In this document: positions 41,053 through 50,039 of the stretch, one piece after another
How positions within the stretch are numbered: position 1 is the first letter of the stretch
Layout: the number at the start of each line of letters is the position of its first letter
Origin: Acidobacteriota bacterium
GTDB lineage: Bacteria > Acidobacteriota > Terriglobia > Bryobacterales > Bryobacteraceae
DNA: 51,620 nt
Reading direction: 5' to 3'
Assembly (NCBI GenBank): GCA_005808475.1
Contig: SYLY01000192.1
Span: forward strand, 1 to 51,620
Translations under genes and position numbers: made by a program
The notes under the pieces: generated by a model
Told to the model about the DNA's origin: nothing
Databases searched by the model: none
Seen by the model: the letters and a program-made list of their open reading frames with translations, nothing else

Positions 41053-43416
41053 ATGAATCTATCCTTCGATCGACGCAAGATTTTCCAGACGCTGCTGGGA
41101 TGGACCGGCCTTCCTGGATTCGCGGGGGCCGCCGCGGCCACCCAGACCTCCACCGGCGGGACCCGCAAGCCCGGCGCCCTGGGAGGCTACATTCTCGACG
41201 GCAAGGAAGAGGTCCTTCGCCGCTCATTCGACGTGGTCGTCATCGGCGGCGGCATCTCCGGTACCTGCGCCGCCATCTCCGCGGCCCGGAACGGCGCCAA
41301 GACGGCGCTGGTGCACGAGCGTTCGATGCTCGGCGGAAATTCGTCGAGCGAAGTTCGCCTCTACCCCGAGGTCAGCACCAACCACTCCGTTTGGTGCAAG
41401 GAGACGGGCATCCTCGACGAGATCCACACCGAGGAGCGCGTCCGCAATCACGAGCCCTATGTCGAGGGTCTGATGAACGCTGTCTGGGATCTGGTCCTTT
41501 ACGAGTGGGTGGTTCGTGAGCCAAACCTCACGCTGTTCCTCAACACGACCGTCCGCGAAGTGGAGATGAAGGATCCGGCCACGATCCTGGCGGTCCACGG
41601 GGTGCAGATGGGAACGGAGCGGAAGTTCCTCTTCACGGCGCCCTTGTTTGTCGACGCCACGGGCGATGGCGTGATCGGCCACCGGTCCGGCGCGGAGTTC
41701 CGTTGGGGGATGGAGGCGCGCTCCGAGTTCGGCGAGCCTGCCGCTCCGGTGGAGGCTTCCGCGCGGCCGCAAATGGGAAACACGCTGTTCTTTCGCGCCC
41801 GCGACGCCGGCGTCCCCGTGCCGTTCAAGGCGCCACCGTGGATCGCCACGTTTCCCGCCGAGGCCGATCTGGCCGGGCGGAGCCACGCCGACTTCGAGCG
41901 CGGCTACTGGTGGATCGAGGTAGGCCTCCCCATGCATCAGATCCGCGACAACGAAGAGATCAAGCACGAGGCGCTCCGCCAATTGCTCGGCGTGTGGGAC
42001 CACATCAAGAACCGTTGCGCGAATCGAGACAAGGCTCGCAACCACGGGCTCGACTTCGTCAGCTTCTGGCCGTACAAGCGCGAGGCCAGCCGGATCGTGG
42101 GCGACTACATCCTCACCCAACACGACGTCAACAATCCGCGCGTGCATCCGGACGCGATCGGGTTCGGCTGCTGGTACGTGGACATCCACAAGCCCGGAGG
42201 CATCCTCGCCCGCGGCGCGCCGAACACCAAGCCGTCGTGGGAAGAGGCGGGCGTGATCCCGTATGGCATCCCGTTGCGCGCGTGCTATTCGCGCAACGTC
42301 GCGAACCTGATGATGGCGGGGCGGCCGATCAGCACCACCTACGCCGCTTTCTCGTCCACTCGTGTCCTCCGCACCGGCGCGATCGTGGGACAGGGCGTGG
42401 GTGTTGCCGCCGCGCTCTGCCGCAAGCACGGCTGCCTGCCGCGCGAACTCGCGCGGACGCACGCGCCGGAATTGCGCCAGACGCTGCTCCGGCAGGATTG
42501 CTACGTCCCCGGCTATTCGAACGAGGATCCGGCGGATCTGGCTCGCGGGGCCGTGGTCACCTCGAGCGGCGACGCTCCTCTCGAGTTCCCCGAAGGGGCG
42601 CGCGCCCATCCGCTCGACACGCCCGCCGCGCAGTTGTTCCCGGTGTCTGGCGCGCGCGTCGATTTCATCGATCTGCTGCTCGTCTCGAATCGAGACGACG
42701 AGGTGGACGTGCGCGCCGGCCTCCGTCGAGCGGATTTTGTTTACGACTTCCGTTCCACTACGGACATCACCGCCGCTACCGCCCGCGTGCCGCCGCGTTC
42801 GCGCGGATACGTGCGGTTCGCGTTCCATCGCGCCGTGGAGCCGGGCCGCCTCTACTGGATCCATCTGCCGCGCGTCCCCGGCCTTTCCTGGCTGGGCTTC
42901 GAAGAGACGTTCGACGCGCCGGCCCTGTCGCCGGTGGGCTGCACCGCCGCCGAACTCCCCGGACTATCGCGCTGGCATCCCATCACGCGAGGCGTGAACT
43001 TCACAATGCGAATCGAACCCGGGCAGCGGCCGTATGGCGCGGAGAATCTCGTGCGCGGCGGCAACCGGCCGGATCGCTGGCCGAACATTTTCGTCTCGCG
43101 GACCATTCCCGCGTGGGTGGAGCTGCGCTGGCCGAGTCCGGTGGTGTTGCAGTCGGTGGAGTTGACCTTCGACACCGACATCAACCGCCATTCGCGGAAG
43201 GCGCTGTTTCGCTATCCCGACTGCGTGAAGAGCTACGACATCCTGGTCCCGCGAGGGTCCGGCTGGAGCAGAGTAGCGGGCGACGCGGACAACTACTTCC
43301 GGTGGCGCGCGCACTCTTTCGAAGCCGTGACGGCGGACCGGCTACGGGTCGAGATAAACGAGACCAACGGCGCGGCATGCGCTCGCATGTACGAGATCCG
43401 CGTGTACGGAGCTTGA
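41053..43416 (+). CDS. Exported FAD-dependent oxidoreductase
   Basis: A 787-residue flavoprotein of the FAD_oxidored (PF12831) type. A short hydrophobic N-terminus is followed by FDVVVIGGGISGTCAA (GxGxxG, residues 65-70), then NGAKTALVHERSMLGGNSSSEV and TRVLRTGAIVGQGVGVAAALC, which carry FAD-binding residues. LFVDATGDGVIGHRSGAEFRWG is also diagnostic. The last 280 residues form a second beta-rich region with a discoidin-like (F5/8 type C) appearance (VELRWPSPVVLQSVELTFD, KSYDILVPRG), suggesting carbohydrate binding. It follows the multiheme lipoprotein by 4 bases, so electrons may pass from the flavin to the hemes. Substrate unknown. Confidence 0.9.
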   Translation: MNLSFDRRKIFQTLLGWTGLPGFAGAAAATQTSTGGTRKPGALGGYILDGKEEVLRRSFDVVVIGGGISGTCAAISAARNGAKTALVHERSMLGGNSSSEVRLYPEVSTNHSVWCKETGILDEIHTEERVRNHEPYVEGLMNAVWDLVLYEWVVREPNLTLFLNTTVREVEMKDPATILAVHGVQMGTERKFLFTAPLFVDATGDGVIGHRSGAEFRWGMEARSEFGEPAAPVEASARPQMGNTLFFRARDAGVPVPFKAPPWIATFPAEADLAGRSHADFERGYWWIEVGLPMHQIRDNEEIKHEALRQLLGVWDHIKNRCANRDKARNHGLDFVSFWPYKREASRIVGDYILTQHDVNNPRVHPDAIGFGCWYVDIHKPGGILARGAPNTKPSWEEAGVIPYGIPLRACYSRNVANLMMAGRPISTTYAAFSSTRVLRTGAIVGQGVGVAAALCRKHGCLPRELARTHAPELRQTLLRQDCYVPGYSNEDPADLARGAVVTSSGDAPLEFPEGARAHPLDTPAAQLFPVSGARVDFIDLLLVSNRDDEVDVRAGLRRADFVYDFRSTTDITAATARVPPRSRGYVRFAFHRAVEPGRLYWIHLPRVPGLSWLGFEETFDAPALSPVGCTAAELPGLSRWHPITRGVNFTMRIEPGQRPYGAENLVRGGNRPDRWPNIFVSRTIPAWVELRWPSPVVLQSVELTFDTDINRHSRKALFRYPDCVKSYDILVPRGSGWSRVAGDADNYFRWRAHSFEAVTADRLRVEINETNGAACARMYEIRVYGA

Positions 43417-43419
43417 CGC

Positions 43420-44244
43420 TCAGGCCATCACGCGCCGCACCCAGGCGCGCAACGTGTGGCGCAGCGGAACCGGGCGCAACGTCCACGCATCGTTGTGGTT
43501 GCGAAACGGCAGCGTGTGGAACGTGAAGCCGCCGCGAACGGCCGTTCGCGCCAGATACTCGCGCGTCGACTCCACCGAGTTCTCGTGACAGATGAACTGC
43601 GGCCGGCCTCGCAAACGCCGCAACCGTTCGAGCGCGCTCGCCGGGTCGGAGTCCGCGTAAGGCCACTTTCGCGGACCGTCGTAGTGGCTGTAGCAGACGA
43701 ACGCGCGCCACAGTTTCGCGATGCGGTCGTCGCGCAGGCCGATGTAGTTGCACGCGATGGCGCCGCGTGAAAATCCGCAGATGAGCATGCGCTTGCGGTC
43801 ACCGCCGAATCGCTTGCAGACATCGCCGACGGCGGTCACGCAGTAGCGGGCCGTGGTGGATGGATCGCCCCACCAGGTGATCGCGTTGCGTCCGTTCGCC
43901 GCGTCCACGTACGGTAGGCACAGCCAGATGAAGCCGCGTCCGCCGGAGATTCCGTAGCCGAGGTTCGACCCTTCCGGCACTCCCTCCGACACGTCGCCAT
44001 GGGCGTTCTTGTAGTTGCCGTTGCCCGCGTACTCCACGATCACCGGATAGCGCCGGCCGGGCCGCCAATCCTCGGGCAGGTACAGCGCGTGATAGATCGA
44101 GCCGCCCACTTTGACGCGGGCTCCCGCGCGAGGCTCGCCCTCCACCATCGGCGGCGCCGCCAAATCCGGCGCGATCGTGCGGATATCGGGATACGGGCTG
44201 GGCGCGGCTTGCGTCATCGCGGCGAGCAAGGCCCGGCGCGTCAT
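43420..44244 (-). CDS. Exported alpha/beta hydrolase
   Basis: A 274-residue hydrolase starting MTRRALLAAMTQA, a short signal-like N-terminus. VKVGGSIYHALYLPEDW and YPVIVEYAGNGN begin the fold; the nucleophile is in MLICGFSRGAIAC (GxSxG) and the C-terminal His is probably in PFRNHNDAW. WWGDPSTTARYCVTAVGDV lies between. It resembles the esterase/PHB-depolymerase-like group. ATG 44244 overlaps the stop of the beta-propeller gene by 4 bases (ATGA), and the next gene upstream is also coupled, so three exported products are made together. Confidence 0.82.
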   Translation of the reverse strand: MTRRALLAAMTQAAPSPYPDIRTIAPDLAAPPMVEGEPRAGARVKVGGSIYHALYLPEDWRPGRRYPVIVEYAGNGNYKNAHGDVSEGVPEGSNLGYGISGGRGFIWLCLPYVDAANGRNAITWWGDPSTTARYCVTAVGDVCKRFGGDRKRMLICGFSRGAIACNYIGLRDDRIAKLWRAFVCYSHYDGPRKWPYADSDPASALERLRRLRGRPQFICHENSVESTREYLARTAVRGGFTFHTLPFRNHNDAWTLRPVPLRHTLRAWVRRVMA

Positions 44245-45446
44245 GCTTCGATCCAACGGGGATGGTCCGCCCCGCGCCCCTCCACTCCGTCCGAGAGGCG
44301 CCGCGCGCCCGATCCATCGCGATCCACCACCCACAGCGCGGGATTCCCGCCCACCGCGGCGCGGCAGAACAGCAGACGATCGCCGCCGGGCGACCACACG
44401 GCGCGCAGGTCCCACACTCCGTCCACCGCCGGCGTGACCGCGCGGATCTCGCCGGTGCGCGGATCCACCGCCGCCACCTGCGCTCCACCGCGCGCTTGGT
44501 CCGGCTCGAAATCGCGGTTGAAGTGATTCGTATCGGGACGCCCTACGTGATACTTCCACGGCGGCAGCGACTCCGGCGCGCGGCGGTTGAACGCGATCTC
44601 GCGCCCGTCCGGCGACCACGCCGGCATGTTCGATCCGCTCCCTGGATTGTCCGGCTTGCCGTACGATGCCGCGAACCAGGCGTCGTAGCCACGCGTCAAC
44701 GCGCGCTTCTCGCCGCCATCGGGCCGGGCGATCCATACGTCCGACCAGTCGTGGCCGGCATCGCGCTTGGAGTCGCAGACCTGGTAGACCAGCCAATCGC
44801 CGCCGGGCGACCAGCGCGGTCCGAAGTGCAGCAGTCCGCGCTCGCCGGCGACCTCGGTGCGCGAACCGCCATCAATGGCCATGGTCACGATTCGGTAGTC
44901 GGCGTGGAACGCGACGCGCTTGCCGTCCGGACTCACGTCGATGCCGTAAACATATTCGCCAGGTTTCGTGAGGGCGCGCGCGTGGCTGCCATCGAGGTCC
45001 ATGATGTAGAGGACCTCCTTGCCGTCGATCGACGCGGTGACGAGAATCCGCTCCTCTCCCGGCAGCAACGCGGCCGGTTGATAGAACGGCGCCACTTTGT
45101 CGCGCGTCGCGATCTCGCGGAGCGAACCCTTGGCCAAATCGTGGATCCACAAGTGCGTGCGGCTGCGCGGATAGAAGACGTGGAATGGCTGCGTCTTCCA
45201 TTCGGGGGTCATCTCGACGCTGAGGAGGATCACTCGCCTCCGGTCGCGGAAGATCGCATAGACGCCCCAGCCTGTCTGGTTGGGGCGTCCGAAGTCGAGC
45301 ACGCGGAAGCCGGCGCCGTCCAGCCGCAGGAACGCCGCGCGGTCGCCGCCGCCGAACATGCCGCCGGAGCCGCGGGCGCGGAACAGCACGGCGGGCGCCG
45401 GTGGTTTGGCGAAGGCGGAAAGAAGCAGATCGCGGCGCGAGGGCAT
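44241..45446 (-). CDS. TolB-like beta-propeller protein
   Basis: A 401-residue protein starting MPSRRDLLLSAFA, probably a short Tat/Sec leader. WD40/TolB-type (PD40) blades are recognisable: YIMDLDGSHARALTKPGEYVYGIDVSPDGKRVAFH, MAIDGGSRTEV, WIARPDGGEKRALTRG, MPAWSPDGREIAFNRR and VVDRDGSGARRLSDGVEG. The fold probably binds a ligand or protein partner; no catalytic residues are evident. Stop and start overlap with both flanking genes, and the family commonly precedes hydrolases or peptidases of the type encoded downstream (43420-44244). Substrate unknown. Confidence 0.85.
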   Translation of the reverse strand: MPSRRDLLLSAFAKPPAPAVLFRARGSGGMFGGGDRAAFLRLDGAGFRVLDFGRPNQTGWGVYAIFRDRRRVILLSVEMTPEWKTQPFHVFYPRSRTHLWIHDLAKGSLREIATRDKVAPFYQPAALLPGEERILVTASIDGKEVLYIMDLDGSHARALTKPGEYVYGIDVSPDGKRVAFHADYRIVTMAIDGGSRTEVAGERGLLHFGPRWSPGGDWLVYQVCDSKRDAGHDWSDVWIARPDGGEKRALTRGYDAWFAASYGKPDNPGSGSNMPAWSPDGREIAFNRRAPESLPPWKYHVGRPDTNHFNRDFEPDQARGGAQVAAVDPRTGEIRAVTPAVDGVWDLRAVWSPGGDRLLFCRAAVGGNPALWVVDRDGSGARRLSDGVEGRGADHPRWIEA

Positions 45447-46675
45447 TACATATCCAGACGCTTGCCGGCGGAGTTCCAACCCTTGTCGCAGAAGTGCGAG
45501 CCTTCCGGCGCGCGGTAGCGGACCTGGGCCAGTTCGGGCGTGTCGAGCTTCTTGTAGCCCTGGAATCGCGACTCGAGAGCGAAGTCGAGCATGCCGCTGG
45601 TGAGCATGGTGCGCTCGACGGGATAGGGCGCGCGGCCGGTTTCGAACAGGATCTCGATGTTCTTCACCAGGCATCCGAAGTGATGGTGCGGGCGGCCCGG
45701 CTGCAGGTGCATCAGCGTGGAGACGGGCTGCGCGCGTCCTTCGACATCGAGCGCGACGGTGAAGTCCTCCACCAGGCCGGACATCAGAAACGCGGCGGCT
45801 TTCAAGCCGTCCACGTAGTCGACGACGAACGCAGTGGGCGTCTTCACCAGGTCCTTGGGATTGCCGTTCTTGCGAGTGTTGCTGCGCGACAACGCCTCGT
45901 CGAACAGCTTCTTGACCCAGGCGTTGTTTTCGACGAAATCCCAGCATGCCTGCCGTTCCAGGCACTGCACCCAGCGTACGCCGGTCTCGCCGCCGCGGCG
46001 GCGCTCGGTCATGCACTGCAGCGATTCCAGCAGGTGGAATCCGTAGATATCGAGGCCGCTGTACGAGATCGCCACGGCGTGCGTCTGGCGCTCGCCGCTG
46101 GGAGCGTCCAACGCAGGAACGCGAAACGCCACGGGCGCCGACGATCCGGCGAGCATCGGGAACTTCAACTCGCGCGAGATCTCCACCATGCGTTTCGCCT
46201 GGCGCCAGCTCCACGAAAGATGTTTGTCGTTGAAGACGGGAACCGAGCGGCCCGACTGGCGGAACACGTCCACGATCTTGAGGAACATCTCGAATCGCGG
46301 ATAGAGCGTCTGCTCTTTGTCGTTGGATGGATATGCGCCGTGCTCGCCGATCAGCAGCACGCCATCCACGGCGAGTCTGTCTCCGCCGAGCGTCAACGCC
46401 TCCTGCACGGTGCGATAGATGGGAACGCCGTACTTGCGAGCGCGCTCGCGGCTCATGTCCTCCTTGGGAACCTGTTCGGTGAACATCGAGACGATCTTCG
46501 AGCGAGGATACGGCGGCCGGTCGTCCTGGTTGTAGCCTTCCAGATACTTGCCCACGATGACGTCCGCGTGCGAGTTCGGCCGGTACTCGGTGATGATCGC
46601 GGCGATCTTCTTGGGAGCGGATTGCGCGGGCGCCAGAGCGGCGAGCGGAGAAGCACAGAAGGCTCTTCGATTCAT
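45446..46675 (-). CDS. Exported conserved hypothetical protein
   Basis: A 409-residue protein with an N-terminal signal (MNRRAFCASPLAALAPAQS). It has IAAIITEYRPNSHADVIVGKYLEGYNQD, followed by VSMFTEQVPKEDMSRERA, VDGVLLIGEHGAYPSNDKEQTLYP and VPVFNDKHLSWSW. The pattern is that of proteins found in Planctomycetes and Acidobacteriota with no assigned role; alternating hydrophobic strands and helices suggest a Rossmann-like or periplasmic-binding-type fold. It leads the three-gene minus-strand operon (stop overlaps the next ATG by one base). It is divergent from the sulfatase at 46732. Confidence 0.75.
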   Translation of the reverse strand: MNRRAFCASPLAALAPAQSAPKKIAAIITEYRPNSHADVIVGKYLEGYNQDDRPPYPRSKIVSMFTEQVPKEDMSRERARKYGVPIYRTVQEALTLGGDRLAVDGVLLIGEHGAYPSNDKEQTLYPRFEMFLKIVDVFRQSGRSVPVFNDKHLSWSWRQAKRMVEISRELKFPMLAGSSAPVAFRVPALDAPSGERQTHAVAISYSGLDIYGFHLLESLQCMTERRRGGETGVRWVQCLERQACWDFVENNAWVKKLFDEALSRSNTRKNGNPKDLVKTPTAFVVDYVDGLKAAAFLMSGLVEDFTVALDVEGRAQPVSTLMHLQPGRPHHHFGCLVKNIEILFETGRAPYPVERTMLTSGMLDFALESRFQGYKKLDTPELAQVRYRAPEGSHFCDKGWNSAGKRLDM

Positions 46676-46731
46676 ACATCGCTAGACTATCAAGCCTTCA
46701 GACCGCCGCGCCGCGAGGTATCATCGTCCCG

Positions 46732-48147
46732 ATGACCCGCCGCGACTTCGCCGTATCGCTCTGCGCCGCCCCATTGGCCGCCGCCGGGACACGCCCAAAC
46801 ATGCTGCTGCTGCTGTCGGACGATCACAGCTATCCGTACGTGGGCTGCTATGGCCACCCGGACATGCGGACGCCCACGCTCGACAAGCTGGCTTCCGAAG
46901 GGCTGTTGTTCCACCGCGCGTTCCAGGCCGCTCCGCAATGCGTACCGTCGCGCACCGCGCTGATGACGGGCCGGTCACCGGTGAGCGCGCGGATGGGCCG
47001 GTTCAGTTCGCCGCTGCCGCCGGAGGCCGTTACGCTGCCGGACCTTCTCCGCAAGAACGGATACTTCACCGGCGTGGCGAGACGCAATTATCATCTCGAT
47101 GGTCCGGGAGGCGGAGCGCGCGGCGGTTACGTGGGAACGGTGATCGAGGAGAAGGGTCTGAGGACGTTCGCCAAGCGGCTGGACTTCGTGGATCAGAGCG
47201 GCCCCGGCACGACCGTCGATGTGGTCAACCAGTTTCTGGACAAGTTGCCCAAAGGCAAGCCTTTCTTCTTCTGGATCAATTTCAACGATCCTCATCATCC
47301 GTGGGATCGCAATTCGATCGATCCGCCGCGCGACCCGGCCAAGGTGACGCTGCCGAAGTTCTTCCCGGATCTGCCGGGTATGCGCAAGGATTTCGCGCTG
47401 TACCTCGACGAGATCTCGCGCGTGGATGGCGAGGTGAAATCGATTCTCGACATCCTGGACAAGCGCGGTCTGGCGTCTAACACGATGGTCGCGTTCATGG
47501 GCGACAACGGCATGGCTCTGCCGCACGGCAAAGGTTCGCTCTACGATCCCGGGCTGAACGTGCCGCTGATGGTCCGCTGGCCCGGGAAGGTGAAGCCGGG
47601 CGGATCCACGCGGTCGTTGGTTTCGGGCGAGGACATCGCGCCGACTTTTCTGGATGCGGCAGGGATCGCCAAGGCGCCGGGGATGTCCGGGCGGAGCTTC
47701 CTGAAACTGCTCGCCGGCGACTCGTCGTACGAGCCCCGCAAGCACATCTTCGGCGCGCGCCTGCAACACGGCAGCGGGACGATGACGCCGGAGACGAAGT
47801 CGAGTGTATGGGACCTGTCGCGGTGCGTGCGGAGCGACCGCTTCAAGCTGATCTACAACGTGACGCCGTTCATGGAGTATCAACCGGTGGACAGCGCGCG
47901 GGACGACGGCTGGCAGCAGATGATGAAGGCGCACGCCGAGGGACGGCTGGACGCGAAGATCGACCGCGCGTATTTCCAGAATCCGCGGCCCATCTACGAG
48001 CTGTTCGACCTGGAGAAGGATCCGAACGAGTTCGAGAATCTGGCGGGCAAGCCGGAACTCGCGGACGTGGAACGCGAACTGCGCAAGGCGCTGATCGAGA
48101 AGTGCGTGCTCGACTACGACTTCATTCCGCCACCGGTTTTGAACTGA
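46732..48147 (+). CDS. Exported sulfatase
   Basis: A 471-residue sulfatase with a twin-arginine start (MTRRDFAVSLCAAPLAAAG). NMLLLLSDDHSYPYVGCYGHPD supplies the metal Asp pair and QAAPQCVPSRTALMTGR the formylglycine site (Cys70-x-Pro-x-Arg). RNYHLDG and FFFWINFNDPHHPWD give active-site His residues; AFMGDNGMALPHGKGSLYD the C-terminal Asp-Asn-Lys. It is heparan/N-sulfoglucosamine sulfohydrolase-like in layout. The first sulfatase (31718-33055) shares this layout but not the sequence in detail. Divergent from the exported operon at 43420-46675 with a 56-base gap. An activating enzyme is not in the window. Confidence 0.93.
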   Translation: MTRRDFAVSLCAAPLAAAGTRPNMLLLLSDDHSYPYVGCYGHPDMRTPTLDKLASEGLLFHRAFQAAPQCVPSRTALMTGRSPVSARMGRFSSPLPPEAVTLPDLLRKNGYFTGVARRNYHLDGPGGGARGGYVGTVIEEKGLRTFAKRLDFVDQSGPGTTVDVVNQFLDKLPKGKPFFFWINFNDPHHPWDRNSIDPPRDPAKVTLPKFFPDLPGMRKDFALYLDEISRVDGEVKSILDILDKRGLASNTMVAFMGDNGMALPHGKGSLYDPGLNVPLMVRWPGKVKPGGSTRSLVSGEDIAPTFLDAAGIAKAPGMSGRSFLKLLAGDSSYEPRKHIFGARLQHGSGTMTPETKSSVWDLSRCVRSDRFKLIYNVTPFMEYQPVDSARDDGWQQMMKAHAEGRLDAKIDRAYFQNPRPIYELFDLEKDPNEFENLAGKPELADVERELRKALIEKCVLDYDFIPPPVLN

Positions 48148-48153
48148 CGGCGG

Positions 48154-48606
48154 CTACACGCGCCGGACCACGATCCCCGCCTCTTGAAACAGCGCTTCGA
48201 CCATGCGGAAGTGCTGGTCGTAGTAGTCGCTCGAATACTGCTCCATCCGCTTGGACGACACCACCACTTCGCGGATTCCGGCCTGCACGATGGCGCGGCC
48301 GCAGTCCATGCAAGGCATGATCTCCACGTAGATGGTGCAGTGCTCGAGCGCCGTTCCACATCGAGCCGCGTTGCAGATGGCATTGCGTTCGGCGTGCTCG
48401 ATCCAAAGGTACTTGGTGGGGCGCTCCAGCCTCTCCGGCACGGTGTCGCGAATGCCGCGAGGGAAAGAATTGTAGCCCGTGGTGCGGATCTCGTGCGCGG
48501 GCCCCACGACGACGCAGCCCACCTGCGTGTGAGGATCCTTGCTTCTGGACGCAACAACGCGGCAGATCTCGAGGTAGTACTCGTCCCAGCCCGGGATGTC
48601 ACGCAT
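48154..48606 (-). CDS. dCMP/cytidine deaminase family protein
   Basis: A 150-residue zinc deaminase. HAERNAIC (His71-Ala-Glu73) and PCMDCGRAI (Cys99-x2-Cys102) form the catalytic zinc site. KDPHTQVGCVVV and GYNSFPRGI match the deoxycytidylate deaminase (ComEB/Dcd) family, which makes dUMP for thymidylate synthesis. ERLERPTKYLWIEHAE follows the usual PEKYxxxxHAE pattern. It is a stand-alone minus-strand gene with only 6 bases between its stop and the convergent sulfatase stop, and 15 bases separating its start from the divergent glycosidase-like gene. Confidence 0.92.
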   Translation of the reverse strand: MRDIPGWDEYYLEICRVVASRSKDPHTQVGCVVVGPAHEIRTTGYNSFPRGIRDTVPERLERPTKYLWIEHAERNAICNAARCGTALEHCTIYVEIMPCMDCGRAIVQAGIREVVVSSKRMEQYSSDYYDQHFRMVEALFQEAGIVVRRV

Positions 48607-48621
48607 GGCAGACTAATCATC

Positions 48622-50031
48622 ATGACACGCACCGCGGCGCTTTGCCTGGCCGCCTCCATCCTCTCGGCGCAGTCCCTTCGTCTCTACCCCGGCAATCCCC
48701 ACTACTACGAATTCCGCGGCAAGCCCACCGTGTTGGTGACGTCCGCCGAACACTACGGCGCGGTTCTGAACGGCGCCTTCAACCAGACCAAGTACCTCGA
48801 CACGCTCGCGCGCGACGGATTGAACCTGACGCGGGTGTTCTCCGGCGTCTACCGGGAGGCGCCCGGCGACTTCGGCATCGCCCGCAACACGCTCGCGCCC
48901 ACGGATGCCGCGTACGTTTCGCCGTTCCTGAAGGTAGGCGCCAAGTTCGACCTCGGCAAGTGGAACCCCACCTACTTCGCGCGCCTGAAGAGCTTCATCG
49001 CCGAGGCGGACAAACGTGGGATCGTGGTGGAACTGACGCTGTTTTGCGTCTATTATCAGGACCGCATGTGGAAGCTGAGTCCGTTCCACCCGGACAACAA
49101 CGTCAACGCGCTGGGAGAGTTGGCCCGCACGGACGCGCTCACGATGAAGAACGCCAAGCTGGTCGCGATCCAGGAGGCTTTCGTGCGAAAGATGGCGGCG
49201 GAACTGCGCGGCTCGCGCAACGTGCTCCTCGAGATCTGCAACGAGCCGTACATCAAAGGCGTGGAGGCGGCGGACGACTGGCAGCGCCACATCGCGCGAA
49301 TCATCGGGGAGGCGGAGGCCGGGTTCCCGGAAAAGCACCTCATCGCGCGCAATATCGCCAACAACACCGCGACGGTGGACAACCCCGATCCGAACGTATC
49401 GATTTTCAATTTTCACTACGCGCGGCCGCCCGCCGCGGTGGCGCAGAACTTCGGCCTGAACCGCGTCATCGGCCTGGACGAGACGGGCTTCGACGGCACA
49501 CTCGACGCGATCTACCGGATGCAGGCGTGGGACTTCGTCCTGGCCGGCGGGGCGCACTACAACAACCTCGACTACTCGTTCGCGGCGGGCTACGAGGACG
49601 GATCGTTCGCCGTGCCCGGAAACGCGCCCGGCGGTGGCGGCGCGGATCTTCGCAAGCAACTTGGCGTGTTGCGGCGATTCCTGGATGGGATCGAGTTCGC
49701 GCGGATGAAGCCGGCGAACGTGGTGAGCGGAGGCGTGCCTGACGGGGCGTCGGTCCGCGCGCTGGCGGAGGAAGGCAAGGCGTACGCCATCTATCTGCAC
49801 ACCGGGCGGGTGCTGGCGAACCACCGGCCTCGCTACGTGTACCGCACCGATCGCCAGAGCGCCGCGCTGCTGGTCAATCTGCCGGCCGGGAAGTACAAGG
49901 TGGAGTGGTGGAATCCGCGAACGGGGAAAGTGGATTCGACGGAGACGTTCGGGCACGAGGGCGGACGCACGCACATCGCTTCGCCCGAATTCACCGAGGA
50001 CGCGGCGGTGCTGGTGCGAGCCCTACAATGA
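48622..50031 (+). CDS. Exported glycosidase-like (cellulase/TIM-barrel) protein
   Basis: A 469-residue exported protein (signal peptide MTRTAALCLAASILSAQ). HYYEFRGKPTVLVTSAEHYGAV and LDTLARDGLNLTRVFSGVY mark the N-terminal part of a (beta/alpha)8 barrel as in DUF4038/GH5-like glycosidases. Two candidate acidic catalytic residues are seen, in VLLEICNEPYIKGVE (NEP, the usual acid/base) and GLDETGFDG. ARIIGEAEAGFPEKHLIARNIAN lies between. The C-terminal part, about 380-469, has a beta-sandwich (LVNLPAGKYKVEWWNPRTGKV) typical of glycosidases. The ATG at 48622 is preferred; the frame stays open to 48184 but that part lies over the deaminase gene. Substrate unknown. Confidence 0.85.
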   Translation: MTRTAALCLAASILSAQSLRLYPGNPHYYEFRGKPTVLVTSAEHYGAVLNGAFNQTKYLDTLARDGLNLTRVFSGVYREAPGDFGIARNTLAPTDAAYVSPFLKVGAKFDLGKWNPTYFARLKSFIAEADKRGIVVELTLFCVYYQDRMWKLSPFHPDNNVNALGELARTDALTMKNAKLVAIQEAFVRKMAAELRGSRNVLLEICNEPYIKGVEAADDWQRHIARIIGEAEAGFPEKHLIARNIANNTATVDNPDPNVSIFNFHYARPPAAVAQNFGLNRVIGLDETGFDGTLDAIYRMQAWDFVLAGGAHYNNLDYSFAAGYEDGSFAVPGNAPGGGGADLRKQLGVLRRFLDGIEFARMKPANVVSGGVPDGASVRALAEEGKAYAIYLHTGRVLANHRPRYVYRTDRQSAALLVNLPAGKYKVEWWNPRTGKVDSTETFGHEGGRTHIASPEFTEDAAVLVRALQ

Positions 50032-50039
50032 GGAGAGCC

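Noticed and set aside
48184..48621. Upstream extension of the glycosidase-like gene over the dCMP deaminase gene
   Set aside because: The open frame there lies over a well-supported deaminase, and ATG 48622 begins a clean signal peptide.
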